The notes below the pieces were generated by a model, which was not told the DNA's origin, searched no databases, and worked only from the letters and a program-made list of their open reading frames with translations. Of a stretch of DNA of 64,000 bases, positions 19,940-32,978 are shown one piece after another. The translations under genes were made by a program, and so were the position numbers. How positions within the stretch are numbered: position 1 is the first letter of the stretch; every line of letters starts with the position of its first letter. The stretch is taken from contig CAWGTL010000004.1 of the NCBI GenBank assembly GCA_963825505.1, positions 186,001 to 250,000 of the forward strand. The letters run 5' to 3'. This stretch comes from JBBQSN01 sp963825505 (GTDB lineage Bacteria > Actinomycetota > Actinomycetes > Actinomycetales > CAWJMD01).

Positions 19940-20769
19940 GGCTGCGCTCCCGTCGGCCCCTGCGCCACGGCCGTGGCGACCAGCTCGCTCACCGTACCCG
20001 GGTCGGGCGCGGACGCCGGGTCGTCCCCCGCGTGCCGCAGCCACAGGAAGTACTCGACGTTGCCGCTCGGCCCGGGCAGGGGGCTGGCCACGCACCCGTG
20101 GACGGCGAGCCCCGCCCGCCGGGCCGACTCGGCGACGTCGACCACCGCCTGCGCCCGCAGCGCCGGGTCGCGCACGACGCCACCGGAGCCCAGGCGCTCG
20201 CGGCCCACCTCGAACTGCGGCTTCACCATCAGCACCAGGTCGGCCTCGGGCGAGGAGCACGCGGCGAGCGCCGGCAGCACGAGGGTCAGGGAGATGAAGG
20301 ACAGGTCGGCGACCACCAGGTCGGGAGCGGGCGCCACCTGCTCGGGCGTCAGCATCCGCACGTTCGTGCGGTCCAGCACCGTGACCCGCTCGTCGGACCG
20401 CACCGACCACGCGAGCTGGCCGTAGCCGACGTCGACCGCCACCACGTGCCCCGCGCCGCGGCGCAGCAGGACGTCGCTGAAGCCACCGGTCGACGCGCCG
20501 GCGTCGAGGCAGCGCCGCCCCTGCACCGGCACGTCGAAGGCGTCGAGCGCGCCGACCAGCTTGTGCGCGCCGCGGCTGACGTACTGCGGCCCGGTGCTCG
20601 CCTCGGCCACGACCAGCGCGTCCGAGGTCTCGACCTGGGTCGCCGGCTTCGTCGCCACCTGCCCACGCACGCTCACCCGGCCCGCGGCCACGAGCTCGGC
20701 CGCCTGCTGGCGGCTGCGGGCCAGCCCGCGGCGCACCAGCTCGGCGTCCAGGCGCAGCCGCCGCGCCAC
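19936..20769 (-). CDS. tlyA: TlyA family rRNA (cytidine-2'-O)-methyltransferase
   Basis: A 277-residue protein. An S4 RNA-binding domain covers residues 1-60 (LDAELVRRGLARSRQQAAEL), followed by the FtsJ-like methyltransferase domain with the SAM motif CLDAGASTGGFSDVLLRRGA at 87-106. Lys70, the ADLSFIS Asp, the MVKPQF Lys and the VEYFLWL Glu give the expected catalytic tetrad. In mycobacteria TlyA 2'-O-methylates 16S and 23S rRNA and affects capreomycin sensitivity. It is separated from the small upstream gene by 2 nt. Confidence 0.95.
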   Translation of the reverse strand: MARRLRLDAELVRRGLARSRQQAAELVAAGRVSVRGQVATKPATQVETSDALVVAEASTGPQYVSRGAHKLVGALDAFDVPVQGRRCLDAGASTGGFSDVLLRRGAGHVVAVDVGYGQLAWSVRSDERVTVLDRTNVRMLTPEQVAPAPDLVVADLSFISLTLVLPALAACSSPEADLVLMVKPQFEVGRERLGSGGVVRDPALRAQAVVDVAESARRAGLAVHGCVASPLPGPSGNVEYFLWLRHAGDDPASAPDPGTVSELVATAVAQGPTGAQP

Positions 20770-20771
20770 GC

Positions 20772-20987
20772 TCAGACCTCGGTGGACGACAGCCGCTGCT
20801 GCAGCGCCTCGTGGACGGCGATCAGCACCGGGAGCTGCTCGGCCGGCTCGAGGCCGGGGCCGGTGGCGGCCAGGTCGGCGAGAGCGGCGTCGACGGCGGC
20901 GTCGCCGGTGGGCTCGAACGCGCCGTCGACGACGCTGCTGGAGGATGCGGAGGGTCGCTGCGGGAGGTCGGGGGTGTGCTCACTCAC
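20772..20987 (-). CDS. Small hypothetical protein upstream of tlyA
   Basis: A 71-residue acidic protein: disordered N-terminus rich in Ser and Pro, then amphipathic helices DAAVDAALADLAAT and LPVLIAVHEALQQRLSS. No known domain. The GTG start overlaps the stop region of the Ala/Lys-tailed protein gene, and the stop is 2 nt before tlyA, so it is translated as part of the operon. Small helical proteins at this position are common in Actinobacteria; function is unknown. Confidence 0.8.
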   Translation of the reverse strand: MSEHTPDLPQRPSASSSSVVDGAFEPTGDAAVDAALADLAATGPGLEPAEQLPVLIAVHEALQQRLSSTEV

Positions 20988-21559
20988 CGGTGCGGTCTCC
21001 GGGGGTCGGGGTCGTGCGCGCCGTCTTCTTCGCGGTGGTCTTCGTCGCGGTGGCCTTCTTGGCGGTGGCCTTCTTGGCGGTGGCCTTCTTGGCGGTGGCC
21101 TTCTTCGGCGGTGGCCTTCTTCGCGGTGGCCTTCCTCACTGCCGTCTTCTTCGCGGTGGCCTTCTTCGTCGCGGGTGCCGTCGGCGGCTTCGCCGTCGTC
21201 GGCACCGGGCGCGAGGTGGGCAGCGGCCGGGCACGCTCGGAGGCCAGCTCGATCTCGAGATCGGAGATCCGCTTGCGCAGGGCGTCGGCCTCGGCGGCGG
21301 TGATGACCCCGAGCGAGGCGACGGCGCGCTCGGCCTCGGCCCGGACGACCTCCATCAGCACGCCGCGGTTGTCGCGGGCGGTGACCAGGAGGTCCTCGGC
21401 GAGCCCGGCGATCTGGGTGGCCATCGCGGACGCACCCGCCGGCACGCCCTGCACGCCACCCTGCGCCAGCAGAGCGGTGGCCACCTCGCGCGCCTTGGCG
21501 GCGGTGGCCTCGGTGAGCCCGCTGACCAGGGCCACGTAGCCCTTGAGACCGTCCAGCAT
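20984..21559 (-). CDS. Helical protein with Ala/Lys-rich tail, tail frameshifted
   Basis: The first 125 residues form long helices (MLDGLKGYVALVSGLTEATA, then DALRKRISDLEIELASE coiled coil), resembling phasin-like or polyhydroxyalkanoate granule-associated proteins. The tail begins as a basic ATKKATAKKTAVRKATAKKA histone-H1-like repeat. At 21106 an extra base in a 15-bp tandem repeat shifts it to an acidic EEGHRQEGHRQ series ending at 20984. Without that base the tail would stay KKATA-repeated and end GDRTGE at 20980. The break is either a repeat-slippage event or a sequencing error. Start ATG is at 21557-21559. Confidence 0.75.
   Translation of the reverse strand: MLDGLKGYVALVSGLTEATAAKAREVATALLAQGGVQGVPAGASAMATQIAGLAEDLLVTARDNRGVLMEVVRAEAERAVASLGVITAAEADALRKRISDLEIELASERARPLPTSRPVPTTAKPPTAPATKKATAKKTAVRKATAKKATAEEGHRQEGHRQEGHRQEGHRDEDHREEDGAHDPDPRRPHR
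21046..21136 (-). repeat. 15-bp tandem repeats coding the Lys/Ala tail
   Basis: Six units of about 15 bp (plus-strand GGCGGTGGCCTTCTT and CGCGGTGGCCTTCTT variants) lie head to tail. One extra C sits at 21106 between units. Each unit codes Lys-Lys-Ala-Thr-Ala in the undisturbed frame. Confidence 0.9.
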
Positions 21560-21629
21560 CGCTGCTCCAGCCGTGAGACCTGCGCGCCGGGAGGCTCCCG
21601 GCGGTGTCGTCGACGACGACCGGACCACG

Positions 21630-22649
21630 CTACCGGTCTGCGTCGTGGCTCGCCGGACGGCGTTCCAGCAGCGCGCGCAGAGCTTCTCCCGGCTCCACCG
21701 CCGCGCCCGCGTCGGAACGGTCCCACAGCAGCGAGACGCCGGCCCACGCCGCGGCGAGCGGGTCGTGCACCGACGTCGTCTCGACCCGCTCCCCCTCGAC
21801 CCGGACGACGTCGTCGCCGCACCGGGCGGTGCCGTCATCGAGGGTCACGGTGAGCGCGGGCCGCTGCAGCCCGTCGAGGTCGGCGGCGACGAACGTGGGC
21901 CGCGACCGCGGTCCGAGGCCGACCAGGTCGGCGAGCCCGTGGACGCCGGTGAGGACCAGCAGGCTGTCCATTCGTGCGGCCACCGCGCCCTCGATGTCGG
22001 TGTCGATCCGGTCGCCGACCACCAGCGGCCGGCTGCTGCCCACCGCCGCGGCCGCCTCGGTGAAGGCCACCGGTCCGGGCTTGCCCGCCACGGCGGGCTC
22101 GGCCCCGGACGCGGTCCGGACCGCCGCCACCAGCGTCCCGTTGCCGGGGGCTATCCCGCGCGCGGTCGGGATGGTCAGGTCGCAGTTGGTGGCCACCCAC
22201 CAGGCACCGGCGCGGACGGCGTACGTGGCCTCGGCGAGGTCGGCCCAGCCGACCTCGGGACCGTAGCCCTGCACCACCGCTCGGGGTCCGTCGTCCGCGC
22301 TGTCGACCGCGACCAGTCCGGCGGCCTCCAGCGCGATCCGGACGCCCGGACCACCCACCGGCAGGACGCGCGCGCCGGCACCGTGCTCGCGCAGCACCAT
22401 CGCGGCGGCCACCTGCGCCGAGGTGACCACCTGGTCGTCGGTGACGGCCAGGCCCAGCTCGCGCAGGTGGGCCGCGACGTCGGCCGCCGGACGCGAGGCG
22501 TTGTTGGTGACGTAGGCCAGCCGTACCTCGGCGGCCGCGGCGGTGAGCGCCGGCACCGCACGCGGCACGGCCGACGGACCCACGTACACGACCCCGTCGA
22601 GGTCGAGCAGCAACGCGTCGTAGCCGCTCAGCAGGGTGGGTGAGCTCAC
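21630..22649 (-). CDS. HAD-IIA family phosphatase (NagD/PNPase-like)
   Basis: A 339-residue hydrolase with motif I LLLDLDGVVYVG (Asp16 and Asp18), motif II VTNNASRPA, the VAGKPGPVAF lysine motif III and the VVGDRIDTDIEGAVAARM acid motif IV. The C2 cap between motifs II and III places it with NagD and p-nitrophenyl phosphatases. Substrate unknown. The ATG overlaps the stop of the TPR gene (ATGA). This TPR-HAD-helical protein-tlyA order is typical of the phylum. Confidence 0.9.
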   Translation of the reverse strand: MSSPTLLSGYDALLLDLDGVVYVGPSAVPRAVPALTAAAAEVRLAYVTNNASRPAADVAAHLRELGLAVTDDQVVTSAQVAAAMVLREHGAGARVLPVGGPGVRIALEAAGLVAVDSADDGPRAVVQGYGPEVGWADLAEATYAVRAGAWWVATNCDLTIPTARGIAPGNGTLVAAVRTASGAEPAVAGKPGPVAFTEAAAAVGSSRPLVVGDRIDTDIEGAVAARMDSLLVLTGVHGLADLVGLGPRSRPTFVAADLDGLQRPALTVTLDDGTARCGDDVVRVEGERVETTSVHDPLAAAWAGVSLLWDRSDAGAAVEPGEALRALLERRPASHDADR

Positions 22650-24272
22650 GCGCGGTCGTCCCGGACCTCGGCGGGGTCCTGCTCCTCGGGCTGCTCGTCG
22701 GCACCGTCCAGGTGGTCGTCGGAGTCGTCGTCCTCGAGCAGGTCGTAGATCTCGCCGTCGTCGACCCGCCCGAGCCGCTCGGCCGCGCCCGTGCTGCCAT
22801 CGAGGTCGGCGTCGGCGGCCTTCTCCAGCCAGGTGGCCGCCTCGTCGTCGCGGCCGGCCGCGGCCAGCGCGTCGGCGTACGCCGACATCAGCCGGGCACG
22901 CGCCTGCCGGGCCGGGCCCGACCCGGCGCGGGGCGGCACGTCCAGCTCGGCGACCTGGAGCATCACCACGGCGGCGTCGTGCTGGCCCAGGTCGCCGCGC
23001 GCACCCGCGGCGACGATGAGCATCTCGAGCTGCCCCGCCCGGTCGAGCCGGCTCGCCTCGGGCGACGACGCCAGGTCGAGCGCGCGCTCCGGACGGCCGA
23101 GCCCGCGCTCGCAGTCGGCCATCACCGGCAGGTGCTCGGACGACCCGGTCAGCCGACGGGCGGTGCGCAGCTCGCGCAGCGCGTCGTCGTAGCGCCCGAC
23201 CTGGTAGGCGGCCAGTCCCGCCGCCTCGCGGACGAGACCGACCCGGCCGGCCCGGTGCTGAGCAGCGACGGCGTGCTCGTAGGCCAGCTCGGGGTCCTCG
23301 TCCATGAGCCGGGCGACCATCACCAGGTGACGCGCGACGATCGTCGCGTTGTCCTTCGACAGGGTGCCCAGCTCACCGCGGACCTGGCGGTCCAGCTCGT
23401 CACCGGTGACGTCGGACGGCAGCGCAGGCTCGACCCGGCGCGGTGCCTTGTCCTCGACCCGACGAGCTCCCTCGGGCGGACGACGGTCCGCCCGCACCCC
23501 GGTCCGGACGCGAGCCACCCGCACGGTCCGGACGCGAGCCACCCGCACGGTCCGGACGCGAGCCACCCGCACGGTCCGGACGCTGGCCCCGCGCACGGTC
23601 CGGACGGCCGCCGCCAGCGCGGTCGGGACGCCCGCCGGAGCGATCGCCTGCGTACCCGGAACCGCGACCGGCGCCACCAGGACGATCAGGCCGACCGGCA
23701 CCGCCGGCACGATCAGGACGACCCGAGCCCGAGCGCTCCGGGCGCCCGGAGCCGCCGGCACGATCAGGGCGACCGGAACCGGGCGCGCGATCGGGGCGAC
23801 TCCACCCACCCGAGCGCTCCGGCCGACCAGCACCCCCGGCACGATCAGGGCGACCGGACCCAGGCGCGCGGTCCGGGCGACTCCATCCGCCGGATCGCTC
23901 CGGCCGACCAGCGCCCCCACCACGATCAGGACGACCGGAGGAACCTCGATCGGGGCGGTCTCCACCGGCTGCACGGTCCGGACGAACCCCTCCCCCGGAG
24001 CGCTCGGGACGACCAGGTGCGGCGCGGTCAGGACGACCGGAGCCACCGGAGCGCTCGGGGCGGCCGGAGCCACGGGGGCGCTCGGGGCGGCCGGAGCCAC
24101 CGGAGCGACCGGAGCCATCGCCACGGTCGGGGCGGCCGGCGCCGCGACCGGGTGAACCGGCCCGCGGGGACCCGCCGCGGGTAGGACGCGCCCCGCCGCC
24201 GGCTGCACCGCCGCTGGAGGGGCGCCGTGCACCCTGACGTCGTTCGCGGTCGTCGCCGTCCTGTCCAGCCAT
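22646..24272 (-). pseudogene. TPR-type protein with disordered Arg/Gly/Pro-rich N-terminus, frameshifted
   Basis: The gene opens MAGQDGDDRERRQGARRPSS and runs through about 240 low-complexity residues dominated by SGRPDRAGG-type repeats. A net +1 near 23491-23493 (GGG run) moves the frame; the C-terminal half then reads DELDRQVRGELGTLSKDNAT and a series of TPR-like helices (YQVGRYDDALRELRTARR) to a highly acidic end. It is widespread beside the HAD gene in Actinobacteria and has no assigned function. In the second frame an overlapping open frame extends up to 24355, but that N-terminus looks like an out-of-frame reading. Confidence 0.72.
23511..23582 (-). repeat. 24-bp tandem repeats coding RPDRAGGS
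   Basis: Three perfect 24-bp copies, with degenerate copies on both sides. In the TPR gene's first frame each encodes Arg-Pro-Asp-Arg-Ala-Gly-Gly-Ser. Confidence 0.93.
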
Positions 24273-24365
24273 GGCAGCGATCCTTCCTGTCGGCGGGTGG
24301 TCCGGGAACCCTGGAGATCACGCGTGGTGGCCGGCTCGGCGGCAACGACCCACAACGCAAAATGC

Positions 24366-24399
24366 GATGACGCCCATCCCCGAAGGGATGGGCGTCATC
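24366..24399 (-). terminator. rRNA operon terminator
   Basis: A perfect 15-bp stem (GATGACGCCCATCCC with its complement) around a TTCG tetraloop, followed on the minus strand by GCATTTTGCG. It begins about 10 nt after the 5S gene. Confidence 0.93.
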
Positions 24400-24408
24400 G
24401 AAAGAATG

Positions 24409-24526
24409 TCCGGCGGCGTCCTACTCTCCCACGAGGTCCCCCTCGCAGTACCATCGGCGCAGTTGGGCTTAGCTTCCGGGTTCGGAATGGAGCCGGGCGT
24501 TTCCCCAACGCTATGACCGCCGAAAC
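24409..24526 (-). rRNA. rrf: 5S ribosomal RNA
   Basis: About 118 nt reading GTTTCGGCGGTCATAGCG at the 5' end, with the conserved CCCGGCTCCATTCCGAACC and GGTACTGCGAGGGGGACC segments and ending CGCCGCCGGAC, which pairs with the 5' end. Boundaries are accurate to a few bases. Confidence 0.95.
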
Positions 24527-24597
24527 TCTATGGAGATGTCAGGGTCGGGATCGACCGCATCTCGGGAACCGCACAGTGGACGCAAGCAAGAATATGT

Positions 24598-29584
<4,987 letters not shown>

Positions 29585-29810
29585 TGTCATCTGGTTAGAC
29601 CCGGCGAACCGGGCAACCGACTTTACACGAAGTGACACGACGAGTCGTGTCGTTATTTGGTCCTTGGCTGAGCAGAATCTCGCTAGCTATGTAGTGTTAC
29701 ATAACTGATCTTCTGTCATACCAAAGGAATTTCCGCGTGGACTGGGAGCTGCACCGACAGACGCCGGCTTCACTGCCCACCCACGACGGGGTTTTGGCAT
29801 TGACTTTTGG

Positions 29811-29830
29811 CACGCTGTTGAGTTCTCAAG
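29811..29830 (-). promoter_or_regulatory. boxA-like antitermination element in rrn leader
   Basis: CTTGAGAACTCAACAGCGTG on the minus strand, continuing GCCAAAAGTC, is the standard actinobacterial rRNA leader element. It lies between promoter P2 and 16S. The rest of the 29585-29810 leader is unusually AT-rich for this genome and contains the inverted repeat ACACGAC-GA-GTCGTGT. Confidence 0.75.
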
Positions 29831-29888
29831 GAGCGGACGCGCACCGATGAGGGCCCTTGAGAGGGCCTGTAGTCGGGGCAACCCTGCA

Positions 29889-29917
29889 AACTTACCCGTC
29901 CGTTCCGCGTCCGTCAA
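29889..29917 (-). promoter_or_regulatory. rrn promoter P2
   Basis: -35 TTGACG (29912-29917) and -10 TAAGTT (29889-29894) are separated by 17 nt on the minus strand, about 300 bp before 16S. Confidence 0.75.
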
Positions 29918-30091
29918 ACTCCCTGGCGTCTCCGCCTGGCAGTGCTCCGGAGCCTCTCGGCCGGCCCGCAACTCTAGCACCGCTCCGTGGTCGTGATGAC
30001 CGCGTCTCGGCTCTGGAGAGATCCGGGGTCCTGCCCGTGGGACCGGCCACCTCGTCGGTGTCCGTTCCTCCCTGCCGGGCTGACGTCGAGA

Positions 30092-30121
30092 ACATTACGG
30101 GGGCCCGCGAGACGGAGTCAA
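30092..30121 (-). promoter_or_regulatory. rrn promoter P1
   Basis: -35 TTGACT (30116-30121) and -10 TAATGT (30092-30097), 18-nt spacer, on the minus strand about 510 bp before 16S and 125 bp after the tyrS stop. The 29585-30245 gap otherwise contains no gene. Confidence 0.75.
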
Positions 30122-30245
30122 ATCGACGGGCGTCCAGGCCTCCGAGGACGAGACCCGCACGCACACAACGGTTCTCGGGCGGGCTCCGTCCAGGTCGGCG
30201 GTGGGGGGCTCGTCGCCTCGGGTCACGGCGGCGGTGTGGCCCCGG

Positions 30246-31508
30246 TCACAGCGTCACCTCGACCGCCGCCAGCGTGCGCCGACCGCGCCGCAGCAGCACC
30301 CACCGTCCGTGCAGCAGGTCGGACGCGGTGAGGACGGCGTCGCCGTCCGAGACCTTGACGTTGTTGACGTACGCCCCGCCCTCCCCCACGGTGCGGCGCG
30401 CGGCGGAGCGGCTCGCCGCCAGCCCGGTGGCCACCAGCAGGTCGACCACGGCCAGGTCGGCCGCGCCCGCCGAGGCGCGCGGGAGCTCGGCTGCCGCGTC
30501 GGTGAGCGTCTGCTCGTCCAGGTCGGCGAGCTCGCCCTGCCCGAACAGCGCCCGGCTGGCCGCCTCGACGGCCTCGGTCGCGTCCCGTCCGTGCACCAGG
30601 GCCGTGACGTCGCGGGCCAGGGTGCGCTGCGCCTCGCGAGCGAACGGGCGCTCGGCCACCTCCTGCTCGAGGGCGGCGATCTCGTCGCGGTCGCGGTCGG
30701 TGAAGATCCGCAGCAGCTGGAGCACCGAGGCGTCCTCGACGTTCAGCCAGTACTGGAAGAAGGCGTAGGGACTGGTCAGGTCGGCGCCCAGCCACACGGC
30801 GTTGCCCTCGGACTTGCCGAACTTGTTGCCGGCCGCGTCCGTGACCAGGGGCGTGGTGAGCAGGTGGACCGAGGCGCCCTCCACCTTGTGGATCAGGTCG
30901 ACGCCGGCGGTGAGGTTGCCCCACTGGTCGTTGCCGCCCGTCTGCAAGGTGCAGCCGTGGCTGCGGAACAGCTCGAGGTAGTCGAGCCCCTGCAGGATCT
31001 GGTAGCTGAACTCGGTGTAGCTGATCCCCTCGTCGCTGTTCAGCCGCGCCGCCACGGCGTCCTTCTTGACCATCTGGTTCACCCGGAAGTGCTTGCCGAT
31101 GTCGCGCAGGAAGTCGAGCGCGGAGATCGGCGCGGTCCAGTCCAGGTTGTTGACCATCACGGCCGGGTTGTCGCCGTCGAAGTCGAGGAACGGCCGCACC
31201 TGGTCGGCGATGCGGGCCACCCAGTCGGCGGTCTGCTCCTTGGACCTCAGGACCCGCTCCGACGTGGGTCGCGGGTCGCCGATCAGCCCGGTGGACCCGC
31301 CGACCAGGCAGATCACGCGGTGCCCGGCACGCTGCAGGTGCCGCAGCACCACCAGCTGCACCAGGTTGCCGAAGTGCAGGGACGGCGCCGTGGGGTCGAA
31401 GCCGCAGTAGACGGTGAGCCCGTCGGCGAGTGCCTCGCGCAGCGCGGCCTCGTCGGTGGTCTGCGCCACCAGCCCGCGCCACTGCAGCTCGTCGAGGATG
31501 TCGGTCAC
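30246..31508 (-). CDS. tyrS: Tyrosine--tRNA ligase
   Basis: A 420-residue class I synthetase. The HIGH-like motif is LHFGN (residues 44-48) and the KMSKS-like motif KFGKS is at 229-233. The tyrosine pocket (YCGFDPTAPS, QTGGNDQWGN) is intact. A C-terminal S4-type RNA-binding domain spans about 350-415. The GTG start is the only good candidate. It sits directly upstream of the rRNA operon, with separate rrn promoters, so translation genes are clustered but not one transcript. Confidence 0.97.
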   Translation of the reverse strand: MTDILDELQWRGLVAQTTDEAALREALADGLTVYCGFDPTAPSLHFGNLVQLVVLRHLQRAGHRVICLVGGSTGLIGDPRPTSERVLRSKEQTADWVARIADQVRPFLDFDGDNPAVMVNNLDWTAPISALDFLRDIGKHFRVNQMVKKDAVAARLNSDEGISYTEFSYQILQGLDYLELFRSHGCTLQTGGNDQWGNLTAGVDLIHKVEGASVHLLTTPLVTDAAGNKFGKSEGNAVWLGADLTSPYAFFQYWLNVEDASVLQLLRIFTDRDRDEIAALEQEVAERPFAREAQRTLARDVTALVHGRDATEAVEAASRALFGQGELADLDEQTLTDAAAELPRASAGAADLAVVDLLVATGLAASRSAARRTVGEGGAYVNNVKVSDGDAVLTASDLLHGRWVLLRRGRRTLAAVEVTL

Positions 31509-31581
31509 CGGTCCTGCCTCTCGGTCGGCGCGGTCCGCCGGGTGCGGCCGCTGCGCGTCCCAGCCTGCCCGATGCCCGTGG

Positions 31582-32178
31582 TCACCGGCGACGCGGTTCG
31601 CCCCGCGGGACCGAGGGCCGGTACACCGACACCGTCGGTTCGTCGGCCACCCAGAACCGCCACGGGAACCGGGCGTGGTCGCCCCCGGCGCCGGCGACCC
31701 CCACGCGGGGACCGGTCCGCAGCCGCGCGACCGGGAGCGAGCGCGAGCGCGGTTCGAGGCGCACCGCGGACGTGCGCAGGTCGACGCCGTCCTCGGCGCC
31801 GGTGAGACCGAGCGCCTGCGCCAGCCGGGCGGGGCCGCGGGCGAGGTCGCGGTCGGTGCGCGCCGCGCCGCGCCGCTTCCGGGCCAGCTCGTGCCCGGCC
31901 ACCACCTCGCCGGCCCGCAGCAGGACCGCCGACGCGTGCCCGTCCGGCCCGGTGACGACGTTGGCGCACCAGTGCATGCCGTAGCTGAAGTACACGTAGA
32001 GCCGACCCGGTGGCCCGAACATGACGGCCGTGCGCGGGGTGGGTCCGCGGAACGCGTGGGAACCGGGGTCGTCCTGCCCGGCGTACGCCTCGACCTCGGT
32101 GATCCGGACCACGACCTCGCCGTCCGCGGTGGTGTGCCGGACCAGGGCGCCGAGCAGCCGCGGGGCCACCCGCAGCAC
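31582..32178 (-). CDS. DNA-3-methyladenine glycosylase (MPG/AAG family)
   Basis: About 198 residues. The catalytic region ITEVEAYAGQDDPGSHAFRG and the MFGPPGRLYVYFSYGMHWCA segment are diagnostic of the MPG/AAG fold, which excises alkylated purines during base-excision repair. ARGPARLAQALGLT matches the conserved second half. The start is uncertain: GTG at 32178 is the first standard start codon in frame after the sdhB stop, but homology seems to begin a few residues earlier. An unusual CTG start or a start-region error is possible. Confidence 0.85.
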   Translation of the reverse strand: MLRVAPRLLGALVRHTTADGEVVVRITEVEAYAGQDDPGSHAFRGPTPRTAVMFGPPGRLYVYFSYGMHWCANVVTGPDGHASAVLLRAGEVVAGHELARKRRGAARTDRDLARGPARLAQALGLTGAEDGVDLRTSAVRLEPRSRSLPVARLRTGPRVGVAGAGGDHARFPWRFWVADEPTVSVYRPSVPRGEPRRR

Positions 32179-32222
32179 CGGCCGCTCGAGGAGCCGGGTC
32201 AGCGGATCGGGCCCGGGCTCGC

Positions 32223-32978
32223 TCAGCCGTCCGACCGGCGGCGGATCTTCGAGCCCAGCCACACCAGCGGGTCGTACTTGCGGTCGACGACGCGCTCCTT
32301 CATCGGGATCAGGGCGTTGTCGGTGATCTTGATGTGCTCGGGGCAGACCTCGGTGCAGCACTTGGTGATGTTGCAGTACCCGAGGCCGTGCTCGTCCTGC
32401 GCCGCCTCCCGCCGGTCGAGGGCGTCGAGCGGGTGCATCTCGAGCTCGGCGATCCGCATCAGGAACCGCGGGCCGGCGAACGAGGCCTTGTTCTCCTCGT
32501 GGTCGCGCACCACGTGGCAGGTGTCCTGGCACAGGAAGCACTCGATGCACTTGCGGAACTCCTGCGAGCGCTCGACGTCGACCTGCGCCATCCGGTACTC
32601 GCCGGGTTCGAAACCCGCCGGCGGCGCGAACGAGGGGATCTCGCGCGCCTTCGCGTAGTTGAACGACACGTCGGTGACGAGGTCCTTGATCACCGGGAAC
32701 GCCCGCATCGGGGTGACGGTGATGACCTCCTCCTCGGTGAAGGTGCTCATCCGGGTCATGCAGAGCAGCCGCGGCCGGCCGTTGACCTCGGCGCTGCACG
32801 ACCCGCACTTGCCGGCCTTGCAGTTCCACCGCACCGCCAGGTCAGGCGTCTGCGTCGCCTGGAGCCGGTGGATGATGTCGAGGACGACCTCGCCCTCGTT
32901 CACCTCGACGGTGAAGTCCTGCAGCTCGCCGTCGGAGACGTCGCCGCGCCAGACCCGGAAGCTCGCCGGGTAGCTCAT
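32223..32978 (-). CDS. sdhB: Succinate dehydrogenase/fumarate reductase iron-sulfur subunit
   Basis: A 251-residue subunit with three Fe-S clusters. The [2Fe-2S] ligands are Cys53, 58, 61 and 73 (CKAGKCGSC). The two C-terminal groups are Cys144/147/150/154 (CIECFLCQDTC) and Cys202/207/208/212. It carries electrons from the flavoprotein to the membrane subunit. ATG overlaps the sdhA stop by 4 nt. The cluster spacing fits the Sdh1/fumarate reductase-like type known in mycobacteria. Confidence 0.95.
   Translation of the reverse strand: MSYPASFRVWRGDVSDGELQDFTVEVNEGEVVLDIIHRLQATQTPDLAVRWNCKAGKCGSCSAEVNGRPRLLCMTRMSTFTEEEVITVTPMRAFPVIKDLVTDVSFNYAKAREIPSFAPPAGFEPGEYRMAQVDVERSQEFRKCIECFLCQDTCHVVRDHEENKASFAGPRFLMRIAELEMHPLDALDRREAAQDEHGLGYCNITKCCTEVCPEHIKITDNALIPMKERVVDRKYDPLVWLGSKIRRRSDG

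Noticed and set aside
23511..23582. Regular 24-bp repeats as a possible CRISPR array
   Set aside because: The repeats are contiguous without spacers and encode a peptide repeat in frame. The same applies to the 15-bp repeats at 21046 and the 24-bp repeats at 60382.
31509..31581. T-box leader for tyrS or mpg
   Set aside because: No T-box TGGNACC core or specifier stem in this gap; 73 bp is also too short.
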